Assembly (NCBI RefSeq): GCF_001205715.1
Contig: NZ_AQQZ01000004.1
Location: forward strand, 124,001-188,000
Length of the DNA: 64,000 nt
Source: Pseudaestuariivita atlantica
GTDB taxonomy: Bacteria; Pseudomonadota; Alphaproteobacteria; Rhodobacterales; Rhodobacteraceae
Reading direction: 5' to 3'
Shown here in pieces: positions 1-9,450 of this stretch. The notes beneath the pieces were generated by a model. The model saw nothing but the letters and a program-made list of their open reading frames with translations, had not been told where the DNA came from and did not search any database. A program made the position numbers and the translations under genes. Within the stretch, counting starts at the first letter, position 1, and each line of letters begins with the position of its first letter.

Positions 1-85
1 CGGCATCTCGCACCGGCGGCATCAAACCCTGTATCATGTCCGTGCGATAGGGGGAGATTTGCCATAAAAAGGCCCGCGCGGGGCC
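1..85. other. Left edge: possible tail of an upstream gene plus a small hairpin
   Basis: One plus-strand frame is open from base 2 to a TAA at 65-67 and would encode the last 21 residues of an upstream protein. They are basic and His-rich (TLYHVRAIGG near the end) and I cannot assign a family. A GC hairpin follows: GGCCC at 71-75, loop GCGCG, GGGCC at 81-85. It is preceded by five A residues, so it has terminator form only when read on the minus strand. On the plus strand there is no U tract, so termination of the upstream gene here is not shown. Confidence 0.25.
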
Positions 86-139
86 GTGCAAAGGTCTGCC
101 GGATCGGGCAAGGCACGCGCAGACAAGGGAGCGACACCG

Positions 140-889
140 TTGCAGTTCACCACCGGGCAGGGCCACGTCACGATCAACACGCCCAGCAAGGCCGCGCTGA
201 TGGCGACGGTCGAGGCACGCCTGACGGCGGGGGAGGGGTTTGCGCTGGCCACGCTGAACCTCGACCACCTCGTGAAGCTGAACAGTGATCCGGCGTTCCA
301 GGCGGCTTATGACGCTCAGGATATCGTGGTGGCCGATGGCAACCCGATTGTCTGGATGTCGAGGATGGCGGGCCAGCCGGTGGAATTGGTGCCGGGTGCC
401 GATTTGGTCGTCCCACTCGCCCGGCAGGCCGCGCGCCTTGGCGTGCCCGTGGCCCTGCTTGGCACGACCGACGAGGCGCTGGCCGACGCGGCAGAGGCGC
501 TGACCGCGCTTGCCCCCGGCCTGAAGGTGGCCGCACGCATCGCACCGCCGATGGGATTTGACCCCATGTCACCGGCGGCGGATGCGACCTATGACTCGCT
601 TGCGAAATCGGGCGCGCGCCTGTGCTTCCTTGCCCTTGGCGCGCCCAAGCAGGAGATGCTGGCGGCCCGTGGCCGGTCGCTGACGCCGCAGGTGGGTTTC
701 GTGTCGATCGGGGCAGGGCTCGACTTCCTTGCGGGGACGCAGACGCGGGCCCCGGCATGGGTGCGTCGGCTGGCGCTGGAATGGGTCTGGCGGATGGTGT
801 CGTCACCCGCGCGGCTGGTGCCGCGTTACGCGCGCTGCATCGCGATCCTGCCGGGCCATATCGCCCGCGCCGTCACCCAACGCGCCTGA
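140..889 (+). CDS. WecB/TagA/CpsF family glycosyltransferase (GT26)
   Basis: GT26 enzymes transfer N-acetylmannosamine-type sugars from a UDP donor to a lipid-linked acceptor during exopolysaccharide or teichoic-acid-like synthesis, at the cytoplasmic face of the membrane. The family hallmarks are visible: an NLDHL segment, the VADGNP motif (residues 64-69, with the proposed catalytic Asp) and LGAPKQE (166-172). The reading frame is open further upstream to an ATG at 86, but the TTG at 140 has an AAGGGAG ribosome site 9 bases before it and gives 249 residues, the usual family size. It converges with the SDR gene, leaving 3 bp between stop codons. The neighbouring acyltransferase and serine-acetyltransferase-like genes suggest a surface-polysaccharide locus. 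The family is clear; the exact sugar is not. Confidence 0.88.
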   Translation: MQFTTGQGHVTINTPSKAALMATVEARLTAGEGFALATLNLDHLVKLNSDPAFQAAYDAQDIVVADGNPIVWMSRMAGQPVELVPGADLVVPLARQAARLGVPVALLGTTDEALADAAEALTALAPGLKVAARIAPPMGFDPMSPAADATYDSLAKSGARLCFLALGAPKQEMLAARGRSLTPQVGFVSIGAGLDFLAGTQTRAPAWVRRLALEWVWRMVSSPARLVPRYARCIAILPGHIARAVTQRA

Positions 890-892
890 GCG

Positions 893-1660
893 TCAGGCCA
901 GCCGCCTTGGTTGCGCCCGGCGGCGCATCATCAACAGGTCCTTCACCCGCCCCTTCAGGCCACGCCCCGGCAACAGCTCGGTCGCCATCTCGAACGTCGT
1001 GCCGCTGAGGCTCCGGTCGTGCCACAGCGCGAGCGTCGCGCCCCATTCGGCGGCCTCTTCGGGCGCGACGCCGTCGGGGATACCCATCCCGGTCCGCAAC
1101 ATGCCGGGAAGCCAGTCGCCGATGACGATGTCGGGGAACCTGTCCCCCAGATCAGCCAGCATCGCACGGGTCAGGATCCGCGCAGCACCCTTCGACACCG
1201 AATACCCGGCGCTCAGCGGGATGGGTGCGATGTCGGCGAAGGTCGCCACGTTCAGGATCCGCCCGCGCCCTTCCGCCACCATGTCATCCAGCGCCGCGCG
1301 GCTCGCCGCGAACGTCCCGCCAAGGTTGACCGAGACGGTCTGCATGAAACTCTCCGCCGTCTCGTCCAGCACGTCCCGGCGCGGGTAGACAGCGGCGTTG
1401 TTCACCAGCACGCGCACCGGGCCCAGCGCGCGCAACGCCGCGAAGGCTTCATCGACCGACGCCGGATCACCCACGTCACAGATGAAGGGATGCAGCCCGT
1501 CACGCCCCTCGCAGGTCTCGGCCAAGGCGTCCTCGCGCCGGGCGAGGCAGGCGACCGTCGCGCCGCGCGCGGCCAGCGAATGGGCCAGCGCACGGCCTAA
1601 TCCGCCGCTTGCGCCGGTCACGACGCAGACGCCGTCCAGAAGCTCGGGATCAGGGGTCAT
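893..1660 (-). CDS. Short-chain dehydrogenase/reductase (SDR)
   Basis: This is a 255-residue classical SDR that should use NAD(P)H to reduce or oxidise a carbonyl/alcohol pair. The cofactor motif TGASGGLG is at residues 15-22, NNAA at 87-90, the structural Asn at 112, and the active-site pair YSVSK at Tyr153/Lys157. The position 13 residues before the Tyr, normally the catalytic Ser, is Thr140. I chose the ATG with a GGA-type site upstream rather than the TTG six codons earlier. Its start overlaps the end of the GMC oxidoreductase gene by 11 bp, and that gene overlaps the acyltransferase by ATGA, so the three are probably translated together. The substrate is unknown; a sugar or lipid intermediate shared with the GMC enzyme is an inference. 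Confidence 0.85.
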   Translation of the reverse strand: MTPDPELLDGVCVVTGASGGLGRALAHSLAARGATVACLARREDALAETCEGRDGLHPFICDVGDPASVDEAFAALRALGPVRVLVNNAAVYPRRDVLDETAESFMQTVSVNLGGTFAASRAALDDMVAEGRGRILNVATFADIAPIPLSAGYSVSKGAARILTRAMLADLGDRFPDIVIGDWLPGMLRTGMGIPDGVAPEEAAEWGATLALWHDRSLSGTTFEMATELLPGRGLKGRVKDLLMMRRRAQPRRLA

Positions 1661-3227
1661 GGGCCATGTCCTTTGCAAGGTGATCGGCCACGCGCAGGGC
1701 GTTGGCCGCGATGGTCAGGCTCGGGTTCACGCCGGCCGAGGTCGGCATGAACGACGCATCGGCAACATACAGGTTCGCAACCTCGTGCGCGCGGCAATCC
1801 GGGCGCAGAACGGACGTCGCGGGATCGGTGCCGAACCGCAGCGTCCCGCAACCATGCCCGAAATTCAGCTCGGGCGTGCGGGTCAGGAACAGGGTGCGAT
1901 GCGCCCGGAACGCCCGCTTCATCGCCCGCCGGAACGCCCTGCGCCGCGACAGAAGCTCGGGCCGAAGGGAGTAGGTAAACCGCAGCGCATCCGGATCGTC
2001 GGCGGGCGAGGGCAGGACGCGATTGTCGGCATAGGGCAGGTCCTCCATCAACCCGACGAACACCTTGGCCTCCCCCAGAACGCGCGCCGCAATCGCCGCC
2101 GGGATGCGTGTCAGGTGCCGCAGCTGCCGGAACCGCGCCAGCGCCGACCGGTCGTACATCCCGTTCAGCACGTGCACGATATCGCCATAGGACGCCTCGA
2201 TCCCCATGGCCTGCACCATGCCGAACCGCTGGTCATCCCGGTGGTAGAGGTCGCGCAGGCCGATCGCCTTCGATGGCCCCGCGAACGCCTCTCCCCGGCG
2301 CGGCCAGATCGCCAGCATCTCGTTGAGATGGAACATCAGGTGCCGCCCCACCTGCCCCGCACCATTGGCGCAGCCCTCGGGCCAGGCCTCGCTGGCCGAG
2401 TTGAACAGTAGCCGGGGCGAGCCGAACGCGCCCCCGGCCAGCACGTAGCGCCGCGCGCGGATCACGTGTTCCGCCCCGTCATGGCGCACGACAAGGCCGG
2501 AAATCGCGGCCTCTTGCCCTTCGAACCGCACCGCTTCGGTTCGGGTGGCAAGCGCCGCATTGCCCGTTGCCAGCGCCGGTTCCACCCCGGCCGAGCGTCC
2601 GTCCATCTTGCAGGGGCGCGGGCATTTGTGGCCAAGACAGTCGCGGCATCCCGGCAAATGCCGCACCGCCGAATGCAGCGCATAAGGGTGCAGGCCGGAC
2701 CGGCGGAAACTGTCGGCCATGGCCGCGTCGCCCGCGCCCATCGGGTGCGCCTCGGCGACAGCGTGGGGGATGTCCGACAGCGGATCGTCGCCCCCCGCGA
2801 CGTGGTACATCCGCTGCGCCGCGTCGAACCACGGCAGGAAGGCATCGAACGACACCGGCCAGCCCCCGGTGGGATGGGGCCGCGTGTTCGACGCATCGAG
2901 ATCATGCCGCTCGGGCCGCTCCAGCGTCGCCGCGTAAAAGACCGAGGACCCGCCCAAGCCCGCCCCGACCGGCCCGTGAAACCGGCTGGCGCGACCGTCG
3001 ATGGTGGCCTGCATCTGGCCTGGCCACGCTCCGCGCAACAGCCGCGCCTGCGGATCGAAGATACCGGGATCGATGGCCTGCTCCTCGGTCCGGTGACCTG
3101 CCGGCCCCTTCTCGACGAACAGGACCTTCAAACCGGCCTCGGCCAGCGCGCGACCCATCGTGCCGCCGCCCATGCCGGTCCCGATCACGACGACGTCCCA
3201 GTCCCGGCTGAACAGCTCCGCGCTCAT
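1650..3227 (-). CDS. GMC family FAD-dependent oxidoreductase
   Basis: The 525-residue protein carries an N-terminal FAD-binding motif (GTGMGGG, residues 16-22). The GMC C-terminal domain shows HGCGTLRFG, then VADASFMPTSAGVNPS and a closing AANALR segment. GMC enzymes oxidise alcohols on sugars, sterols or choline-like compounds. A Cys cluster (GCRDCLGHKCPRPC) near the middle occurs in a cholesterol-oxidase-like subgroup that I recall from proteobacteria. The start is the ATG of an ATGA overlap with the upstream acyltransferase gene; the 47 residues open before it lie inside that gene and are rejected. There is no signal peptide. Together with the SDR it could interconvert alcohol and carbonyl forms of one substrate, but the sequence does not say which. 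Confidence 0.85.
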   Translation of the reverse strand: MSAELFSRDWDVVVIGTGMGGGTMGRALAEAGLKVLFVEKGPAGHRTEEQAIDPGIFDPQARLLRGAWPGQMQATIDGRASRFHGPVGAGLGGSSVFYAATLERPERHDLDASNTRPHPTGGWPVSFDAFLPWFDAAQRMYHVAGGDDPLSDIPHAVAEAHPMGAGDAAMADSFRRSGLHPYALHSAVRHLPGCRDCLGHKCPRPCKMDGRSAGVEPALATGNAALATRTEAVRFEGQEAAISGLVVRHDGAEHVIRARRYVLAGGAFGSPRLLFNSASEAWPEGCANGAGQVGRHLMFHLNEMLAIWPRRGEAFAGPSKAIGLRDLYHRDDQRFGMVQAMGIEASYGDIVHVLNGMYDRSALARFRQLRHLTRIPAAIAARVLGEAKVFVGLMEDLPYADNRVLPSPADDPDALRFTYSLRPELLSRRRAFRRAMKRAFRAHRTLFLTRTPELNFGHGCGTLRFGTDPATSVLRPDCRAHEVANLYVADASFMPTSAGVNPSLTIAANALRVADHLAKDMAHDP

Positions 3228-5221
3228 CCGCCGTCCCGCGCGAAAAGCGGGGCCAGAATCCCGCGCAATTCCCGCGCACCCGTGTTGGTGAGGTGATTGT
3301 TGTCGAAAAACCAAACGGCCCCGTCCCCCGCCGCGCGGCAACCCGCGTCGTCGCACAGGTCGGGCCACGGGTCGAGCAGGGTGACTGCACCCGCCTCCGC
3401 CAATGCGTTGATGGCACCATCCGCCCCGGCATTGCGCGCCGCCAAGTCCTCCCGCGAGGTCGCCATCGCCGCGTCGGCCTCTTCCGCCGTCATCCGCCCA
3501 TGTACCAGCGCCCGCGCGACGGTGCGGGACTGGTACCCGGCGATCTCGGGCACCTGCCGCAGCACCAGCACCTCGTTGAAATGATCGAGGAGCGTGGCAA
3601 CGGTCCGCTCGAACCCCGCCGCGAACGGATCCGCCTCACCACCCTGCGCGCGCAACGCGATCCGGTTCCCCGCATCCAGCCCGACGCCGCCGCCCTCGGC
3701 GTAATAGGTCCAGCGCCCGATCAGCAGAACCTTGTCCATGTCGGGCAAAGCGGGCAACGCCGCCGCGATCTGCGCGTTGATCGCGAAGCAGCGCGCGTCC
3801 TGCGCCGGGGTCGCGGCGCTTTCGGTCTTGTCGGTCCCGAAGAAGGGCGGGCAGCCCGCCGTCCAGATCAGGATGCCCGGCACGTCCGCCTCGGACGCCG
3901 CCAGCGCGATCCCGTCATGCCACGCCCGCGCGTGGCTGTCCCCCCAAACCAGGACGCGCGGCGCGCCTTCCGGCCCGATGGGACAAACCTCGATCCCCGC
4001 AAGCGGCCCGTCAGGCTCGACGCGGCACCGGCTGAAATCCTGCAGGAAATCGCCCGAGGCCTCGATATGCCGCGCCACCACCGCATCGAACCGTTCCGGC
4101 ACGCCATCCCGCACGAACAGCACCCCCCCGATCGCCAGCAACGTGGCCGAGCTTGCCACGACGCCCGTCACCAGCCTGCGCGGCGTGATCTTCCGCGACC
4201 GGCGCACGGGGCGCTCGACAAAGGCCCATGACAGGATGGCAAGCCCGAAGGACAGGTTGATCCCGACAAGGGCCTGCAGCGCGCTCGCCTCTCCGCCCAG
4301 CCAGTAGCCGCCCAGCGTGACGACCGGCCAGTGCCAGAGGTAGAGCGAGTAGGAAATCAGCCCGATGAACACCGGCACCTTCATCGACAGCACACTGTTC
4401 ACCGGGTTGTCATTGCGCCCGTTCAGCAAAAGCAGGACCGTCCCCAGCACCGGCAGCAGCGCCGCGACACCCGGAAATCCCGGCCCCGGCTGGATCAGCG
4501 CGATGCCCAGCAGCACCAGCGCCAGCCCAAGCCAGCTGAGCGCGGGATGCGCGTCCCAGTCCTGCGCCCGCCCGTGGCCCCAGATGGCCAGCAGCACACC
4601 CGCCAGAAGCTCCCAAGCGCGGTAGGGAAAGAGATAGAAGGTCGCCGGCTGATCCACCGGTGTCACGAGGATGCACAGCGCGAGCGACGCGGTTGCGATC
4701 CCCACCAGCACCGCAAGGCACAGCCGCGGCCAGCGTGCGAGGATCAGAAGGGCCAGCGGCAGCACGATATAGAACTGCTCTTCCACGCTCAGCGACCACG
4801 TGTGCAACAGGGGCTTTTCCTCGGCCGCGCTGTCGAAATAACCGGCCGAGCGGTAGAACAGCACGTTCGACAGGTAGACCGCCGAGGCGATCAGCGCCTT
4901 GCCGAACTCGCGGTATTCGAAGGGCAGCAGAACCCACCACCCGACCACCGCCGTGACAAGCGCCATGGTGAAGAAAGCGGGCGCGAGGCGGCGAAAACGC
5001 CGGACGTAGAAGGCGCCGATGCGCAGCGTGCCGGTGTCGCGGTGTTCGGCCCATAACAGGCCACCGATCAGGAACCCGGAGATGACGAAGAAGACGTCGA
5101 CGCCCACGAAACCGCCCGACAGGCCCGGCACGCCGAAATGGTACAGCACCACCGACATCACCGCGATGGCGCGCAGCCCGTCGATCTCGGGCCGGTAATC
5201 GTGGTGATCGGGGGCGGGCAT
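3224..5221 (-). CDS. Acyltransferase 3 / SGNH fusion (OafA/YrhL type)
   Basis: This 665-residue membrane protein belongs to the family that O-acylates polysaccharides, LPS or peptidoglycan. The N-terminal acyltransferase 3 domain has EIDGLRAIAV with the conserved His28, VFFVISGFLI, and about ten membrane helices to near residue 370. The C-terminal periplasmic SGNH domain has GDSH (Ser429) and a closing DNNH motif at about 640-643. The AT3 domain moves the acyl group across the membrane and the SGNH domain attaches it. It is the first gene of a coupled trio with the GMC oxidoreductase and SDR, and faces the serine-acetyltransferase-like gene across a 190 bp divergent gap in which I see no convincing promoter. 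Target is probably a surface glycan. Confidence 0.92.
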   Translation of the reverse strand: MPAPDHHDYRPEIDGLRAIAVMSVVLYHFGVPGLSGGFVGVDVFFVISGFLIGGLLWAEHRDTGTLRIGAFYVRRFRRLAPAFFTMALVTAVVGWWVLLPFEYREFGKALIASAVYLSNVLFYRSAGYFDSAAEEKPLLHTWSLSVEEQFYIVLPLALLILARWPRLCLAVLVGIATASLALCILVTPVDQPATFYLFPYRAWELLAGVLLAIWGHGRAQDWDAHPALSWLGLALVLLGIALIQPGPGFPGVAALLPVLGTVLLLLNGRNDNPVNSVLSMKVPVFIGLISYSLYLWHWPVVTLGGYWLGGEASALQALVGINLSFGLAILSWAFVERPVRRSRKITPRRLVTGVVASSATLLAIGGVLFVRDGVPERFDAVVARHIEASGDFLQDFSRCRVEPDGPLAGIEVCPIGPEGAPRVLVWGDSHARAWHDGIALAASEADVPGILIWTAGCPPFFGTDKTESAATPAQDARCFAINAQIAAALPALPDMDKVLLIGRWTYYAEGGGVGLDAGNRIALRAQGGEADPFAAGFERTVATLLDHFNEVLVLRQVPEIAGYQSRTVARALVHGRMTAEEADAAMATSREDLAARNAGADGAINALAEAGAVTLLDPWPDLCDDAGCRAAGDGAVWFFDNNHLTNTGARELRGILAPLFARDGG

Positions 5222-5411
5222 CGACGTGTCGATCCTCGTTCATGGCGTCACGCGCGGCCCCCCGTCGCGCGTTCCGGGTTTGCGGGAGGGGGGCCGATCC
5301 TGTCAAGCGGCCCGCCGCACTTGGCCCGGACCGTTGCAGCGCCGACGCACATTGGCACAGGCGCACATCCGCAGGATTGTGAGCGGGTCGCAAAATCCCG
5401 ACACTGACGCC

Positions 5412-5954
5412 ATGGCCGACGACACCCACCCGCACCGGACTGCCGCCGATCTGGGCCACGAAGAGGGCGTTTCGGCCACGATCCCCGACTGGTCGCGCGA
5501 GGACGTGCGGCGCTTCTGGGATCCCGGCCAGAAATTGCTGCGCGCGATCCGCCGCTACCAGGCGGCCCGCGCGCGCGGCGGGATCACCGGGCGGATCGCC
5601 GCCAAGCGCTGGGCGCTGTCGCACCTTGTCTGGTCCACGGTCACCCAGTGCGAAATCCACCTCACGACCGAGATCGCGGGCGGGCTGCGCCTCACCCATC
5701 CCACCGGCATCGTGATCCACCCGCAATCGCGGATCGGACCGAATTGCATGATCTTCCACCAGGTCACGCTGGCCGGGCCGGTGACGCTGGGCGGTCATGT
5801 CGATATCGGCGCGGGCGCCAAGATCATCGGCCCCCTGACGATCGGCGACCATGCCCGCGTGGGCGCAAATGCCGTGGTCACCCGCGACGTGCCCGCCGGT
5901 GCCACGGTCGCGGGCATCCCCGCGCGCATCATTTCCGAAAAGGACCCGGCCTAG
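5412..5954 (+). CDS. Serine O-acetyltransferase-like hexapeptide-repeat enzyme
   Basis: A 180-residue left-handed beta-helix acetyltransferase. From about residue 85 it has HPTGIVIHP, FHQVTLAG and a run of hexapeptide units ending in AGIPARII, the signature of CysE/EpsC-like enzymes that use acetyl-CoA. It lacks the long N-terminal helical domain of E. coli CysE and resembles shorter versions found in exopolysaccharide clusters. The frame is open upstream to 5226, but that extension is Arg/Pro-rich and unlike the family, so the ATG at 5412 is preferred; its ribosome site is weak. It converges on the next gene through a shared CTAG at 5951-5954, so both stop codons lie in one palindrome. A role in acetylating a surface sugar is likelier than housekeeping cysteine synthesis. 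Confidence 0.82.
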   Translation: MADDTHPHRTAADLGHEEGVSATIPDWSREDVRRFWDPGQKLLRAIRRYQAARARGGITGRIAAKRWALSHLVWSTVTQCEIHLTTEIAGGLRLTHPTGIVIHPQSRIGPNCMIFHQVTLAGPVTLGGHVDIGAGAKIIGPLTIGDHARVGANAVVTRDVPAGATVAGIPARIISEKDPA

Positions 5955-6601
5955 AGGAACCGCCGGATCACCCAGCCGACCGCGGCGAAGCCCGCCAGCA
6001 TCAGCAGGGCCACCACCATGTTCGAGCCATAGAACATGCCGCGTTCGGCCAGTTCCATGCTGTTCATGAACGGGTAGGGCAGGCCGCTGGTGACCGACCC
6101 GGTGGGGCTGTCGTTGAACCGCTGGACGAAAAGCTCCGACCACAGGATATAGGCGCCGATCACCGCGACAAGCGGCAGCACCGCCCGCCAGATGCGCCGG
6201 AACACCCGGCCGATGAACAGCGCGTCGATGATCTGCAGCGCAGGTCCAAGGCCGTGCAGGTAGTATTCCTGCCACCAGATAATCTCGTTCCCGCCATTGA
6301 CGAGGCTCGGATCGATCAGGAACAGCCGCCAGTAGAGCAGCGCCACCATCCCGTTCAGCACCGCCGCGACCATCGCAGTGACCTCGTGCTTGCGCTCGAT
6401 CCGCTTCTCGCTCCGCGCCAGCATGCGGCTTGCCGCATAGAACGACAGGACCAGCGCCCAGATGGTCAGGTACCGGAACGGCCCGCCCGGCCCCGTCCAC
6501 TCGTTGAAGAGGATGTTGTAAACGGTATAGCCCGCCGCCAGCAGGAACACGGCCCAGCGATAGGACAGGACGGGGCGGGAATGGATGTCGATCTCTTTCA
6601 T
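5951..6601 (-). CDS. Six-helix integral membrane protein of unknown function
   Basis: The 216-residue product has about six hydrophobic helices, beginning near residue 15 and ending with a helix close to the C-terminus followed by RRFL. There is no signal peptide. Weak resemblance to the Pr6Pr/AIG1 (FAR-17a) family is suggested by size, helix count and a WQEYYLHGLGP segment between helices 3 and 4 that could match that family's conserved His region. This is a recollection, not a demonstrated homology. The gene stands alone between the acetyltransferase (convergent, overlapping stops) and dxs (47 bp upstream, same strand). Confidence 0.6.
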   Translation of the reverse strand: MKEIDIHSRPVLSYRWAVFLLAAGYTVYNILFNEWTGPGGPFRYLTIWALVLSFYAASRMLARSEKRIERKHEVTAMVAAVLNGMVALLYWRLFLIDPSLVNGGNEIIWWQEYYLHGLGPALQIIDALFIGRVFRRIWRAVLPLVAVIGAYILWSELFVQRFNDSPTGSVTSGLPYPFMNSMELAERGMFYGSNMVVALLMLAGFAAVGWVIRRFL

Positions 6602-6648
6602 GCCGCAACTCTGGACAAACGTGCCCGCAAAGCAATCAGGACCCTACG

Positions 6649-8577
6649 TCAAGCGCGCTTGCCCGCCAGCGACGCCACGCCCAGAACGTCGAGCACCTTT
6701 GCCTCGATATCCTCGGCGTTCAGGCCCGCCATCGCGTACATGTCGCGGGGTGAGGCCTGGTCGATGAAGGTGTCGGGCAGCACCATGGAGCGGTACCTGA
6801 GCCCGCCGTCGAACACGCCCTCGTCCGCCAGAAGCTGCGCCACGTGGCTGCCGAACCCGCCCACCGCGCCTTCCTCGATCGTGATGAGAGCCTCGTGATC
6901 GGCGGCGAGTTGCAGGATCAGGTCGCGGTCGAGCGGCTTGGCAAAGCGCGCATCGGCAATGGTCGGCGTGATGCCCTTGGCCGACAGCGCCTCGCAGGCG
7001 GTCTCCACCTCGGACAGGCGGGTGCCGAAGGACAACAGCGCAACGCGGCTGCCCTCACGGACAATCCGTCCCTTGCCGATCTCCAGCGGTACGCCGCGGT
7101 CCGGCATCTCGACGCCCACGCCCTCGCCCCGCGGGTAGCGGAAGGCGATGGGGCCGTCGTCATGCGCGGCGGCGGTGGCGACCATGTGCTTCAACTCGGC
7201 CTCGTCGGCGGCGGCCATCACGACCATGCCGGGCAGGTTGGCAAGGAAGGCCACGTCGAACGCGCCCGCATGGGTGGCGCCATCGGCCCCCACCAGCCCC
7301 GCGCGGTCGATGGCGAACCGCACCGGCAGGCGCTGGATCGCCACGTCATGCACCACCTGGTCATAGCCGCGCTGCAGGAATGTGGAATAGATCGCGCAGA
7401 AGGGTTTCATCCCGCCCGCCGCAAGACCCGCGCTGAACGTCACGCCATGCTGTTCGGCAATGCCCACGTCGAAACAGCGCGACGGGTAGCGTTCAGCGAA
7501 CAGGTTCAGGCCGGTCCCGTCCGGCATCGCCGCCGTCACGGCGCAGACGCGATCATCCTCTGCCGCCTCCTGCAACAGCGCATCGGCGAAGACCTTGGTA
7601 TAGGACGGCGCGTTCGATGCCGCCTTCTTCTGCTTGCCGGTCACCACGTCGAACTTGGCGACGCCATGCCCCCGGTCGGCCGCGTTTTCCGCCGGGTGAT
7701 ACCCCTTGCCCTTGCGCGTGATCGCGTGGATCAGGATCGGCCCGGTCGCCCGTGCGCGGACTGTGCGCAGCACCGGCAGCAACTGGTCAAGGTCGTGCCC
7801 GTCGATGGGGCCGAGATAGGAAAAGCCCAGCTGCTCGAACAGCGTTCCGCCCACGGTCATGCCCTTCAGCATCTCCTTGGCGCGCTTGGCGCCTTCGCGG
7901 AGCGGTTCGGGCAGGAAGCTGACCGCGCCCTTGGCGGCGGCCTTCAGGTCCTGGAACGGCTCTTCGGCATAAAGGCGGCTCAGATACGACGACAGCGCGC
8001 CGACCGGCGGGGCGATCGACATCTCGTTGTCGTTCAGGATCACGATCATCCGCTTGCCGAGGTGACCGGCATTGTTCAGCGCCTCGAACGCCATGCCCGC
8101 GCTCATCGACCCGTCGCCGATCACGGCAATCGCGTCGCCCAGACCACCTTCGCATTGTCCACCGAGGTCGCGCGCCACGGCAAAGCCCAGGGCCGCACTG
8201 ATCGAGGTCGAGGAATGAGCCGCGCCAAACGGGTCGAACACCGACTCGGACCGCTTGGTGAACCCGCTCAATCCGTCCTTCTGGCGCAGCGTGCGGATGC
8301 GGTCGCGCCGTCCGGTCAGCACCTTGTGCGGGTAGCACTGGTGCGACACGTCCCAGATCAGCTTGTCCCGCGGCGTGTCGAACACGGCATGCAGCGCCAC
8401 CGTCAATTCGACCACGCCCAGCCCCGCGCCCAGGTGCCCGCCGGTTTCGGACACGGCAGAGATCACCTCGGCACGCAATTCCTCGGCCACCTGCTTCAGC
8501 TCGGCATCCGAGAATTGCTTGAGGTCGGCAGGCCGCGCGACGCGGTCGAGCAAGGGGGTTTCAGGGCGGTCGGTCAT
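6649..8577 (-). CDS. dxs: 1-deoxy-D-xylulose-5-phosphate synthase
   Basis: DXS condenses pyruvate and glyceraldehyde 3-phosphate with thiamine diphosphate to give DXP, the first step of the MEP isoprenoid pathway and a branch point to thiamine and pyridoxal. The 642-residue protein is full length. It shows the His of AHSSTS, the thiamine diphosphate/metal motif GDGSMSAG followed by EALNN, the central transketolase segment [12 protein letters not shown], and the C-terminal domain. It lies 15 bp downstream of ispA, in an apparent operon HDAC-like/xseB/ispA/dxs, so precursor synthesis and prenyl chain elongation are co-expressed. Identification is near certain. Confidence 0.98.
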   Translation of the reverse strand: MTDRPETPLLDRVARPADLKQFSDAELKQVAEELRAEVISAVSETGGHLGAGLGVVELTVALHAVFDTPRDKLIWDVSHQCYPHKVLTGRRDRIRTLRQKDGLSGFTKRSESVFDPFGAAHSSTSISAALGFAVARDLGGQCEGGLGDAIAVIGDGSMSAGMAFEALNNAGHLGKRMIVILNDNEMSIAPPVGALSSYLSRLYAEEPFQDLKAAAKGAVSFLPEPLREGAKRAKEMLKGMTVGGTLFEQLGFSYLGPIDGHDLDQLLPVLRTVRARATGPILIHAITRKGKGYHPAENAADRGHGVAKFDVVTGKQKKAASNAPSYTKVFADALLQEAAEDDRVCAVTAAMPDGTGLNLFAERYPSRCFDVGIAEQHGVTFSAGLAAGGMKPFCAIYSTFLQRGYDQVVHDVAIQRLPVRFAIDRAGLVGADGATHAGAFDVAFLANLPGMVVMAAADEAELKHMVATAAAHDDGPIAFRYPRGEGVGVEMPDRGVPLEIGKGRIVREGSRVALLSFGTRLSEVETACEALSAKGITPTIADARFAKPLDRDLILQLAADHEALITIEEGAVGGFGSHVAQLLADEGVFDGGLRYRSMVLPDTFIDQASPRDMYAMAGLNAEDIEAKVLDVLGVASLAGKRA

Positions 8578-8592
8578 GCGGGGTTCCCGGCT

Positions 8593-9450
8593 TCAGGATT
8601 TGCGGGAGATAACGAAATGCGCCAGTTCGCGCAACTTGGCCGCATCCTCCCCGTAAACAGATAGGGCGCTGACCGCGACGTCGACAATATCCGCCGCGCG
8701 GCGTTTCGCCTCGTCCAGCCCGAGGATCGACACGAAGGTCGCCTTGCCCGCGGCCTCATCCTTTCCGACCGCCTTGCCGACAGTGCCCGCGTCACCTTCG
8801 ACATCGAGAATGTCGTCGGCGATCTGGAAGGCGAGCCCGATGCACTGGCCGTATTCCAGCAACGCGCCTTCATCCGCACCCGCCATGCGCGGCCCGGCGC
8901 TGGCCGCCCATGTCAGGAGCGCGCCGGTCTTGCCCGCCTGCAGCAGGGTGATTTCTTCGAGGCTCAGCGGCTCTGCCGCGGTTTCCGCCGCGATGTCGCG
9001 CATCTGCCCGCCGACCATGCCGCCCCGGCCCGCCGCTTCGGCCATGCTGCGCACCATCGCCACGGCGTTCGGTGCCTCGGCCAGCAATTCGAAACACAGG
9101 GTCTGCAAGGCGTCGCCCGCCAACACGGCCACCGCTTCGGACCACTTGCGATGCACCGTCGGCTGACCACGGCGCAGGTCGTCGTCGTCCATACAGGGCA
9201 GATCGTCGTGCACGAGGCTGTAGGCATGCAGCGCTTCGACCGCGCAGGCGGCGTGCACGGCATCGTCCTCGGCCACGCCGTGCAACCGCGCGCTTTCCGT
9301 CACGAGGAACCCGCGCAGACCCTTGCCGCCGATCATCGCGTGGCGCATCGCGTCGGCCAGATCGCCCCTGTCGTGGTGCAAGGCCCTGTCCAGCCGCGCC
9401 TCGACCCGCGCCTGCGCCGCCGCGAGGTCGCGCTTCAGATCAACCGACAT
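8593..9450 (-). CDS. ispA: Farnesyl diphosphate synthase-type polyprenyl synthetase
   Basis: A 285-residue short-chain trans-prenyl diphosphate synthase. The first Asp-rich motif is HDDLPCMDDDDLRRG, preceded by LHAYSLV as in E. coli IspA, which fits FPP as main product. The second Asp-rich motif is ADDILDVEGD. These bind Mg and allylic diphosphate for condensation of IPP with DMAPP or GPP. The chosen ATG overlaps the end of xseB by 11 bp; the frame is open further upstream but inside xseB. With dxs directly downstream this gives coordinated isoprenoid production. GGPP synthesis cannot be excluded from sequence alone. Confidence 0.94.
   Translation of the reverse strand: MSVDLKRDLAAAQARVEARLDRALHHDRGDLADAMRHAMIGGKGLRGFLVTESARLHGVAEDDAVHAACAVEALHAYSLVHDDLPCMDDDDLRRGQPTVHRKWSEAVAVLAGDALQTLCFELLAEAPNAVAMVRSMAEAAGRGGMVGGQMRDIAAETAAEPLSLEEITLLQAGKTGALLTWAASAGPRMAGADEGALLEYGQCIGLAFQIADDILDVEGDAGTVGKAVGKDEAAGKATFVSILGLDEAKRRAADIVDVAVSALSVYGEDAAKLRELAHFVISRKS

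Noticed and set aside
4410-6635. A 741-codon minus-strand frame overlapping the acyltransferase and its neighbours
   Set aside because: It runs across two real genes in a different frame and has no family motif; a codon-bias artefact.
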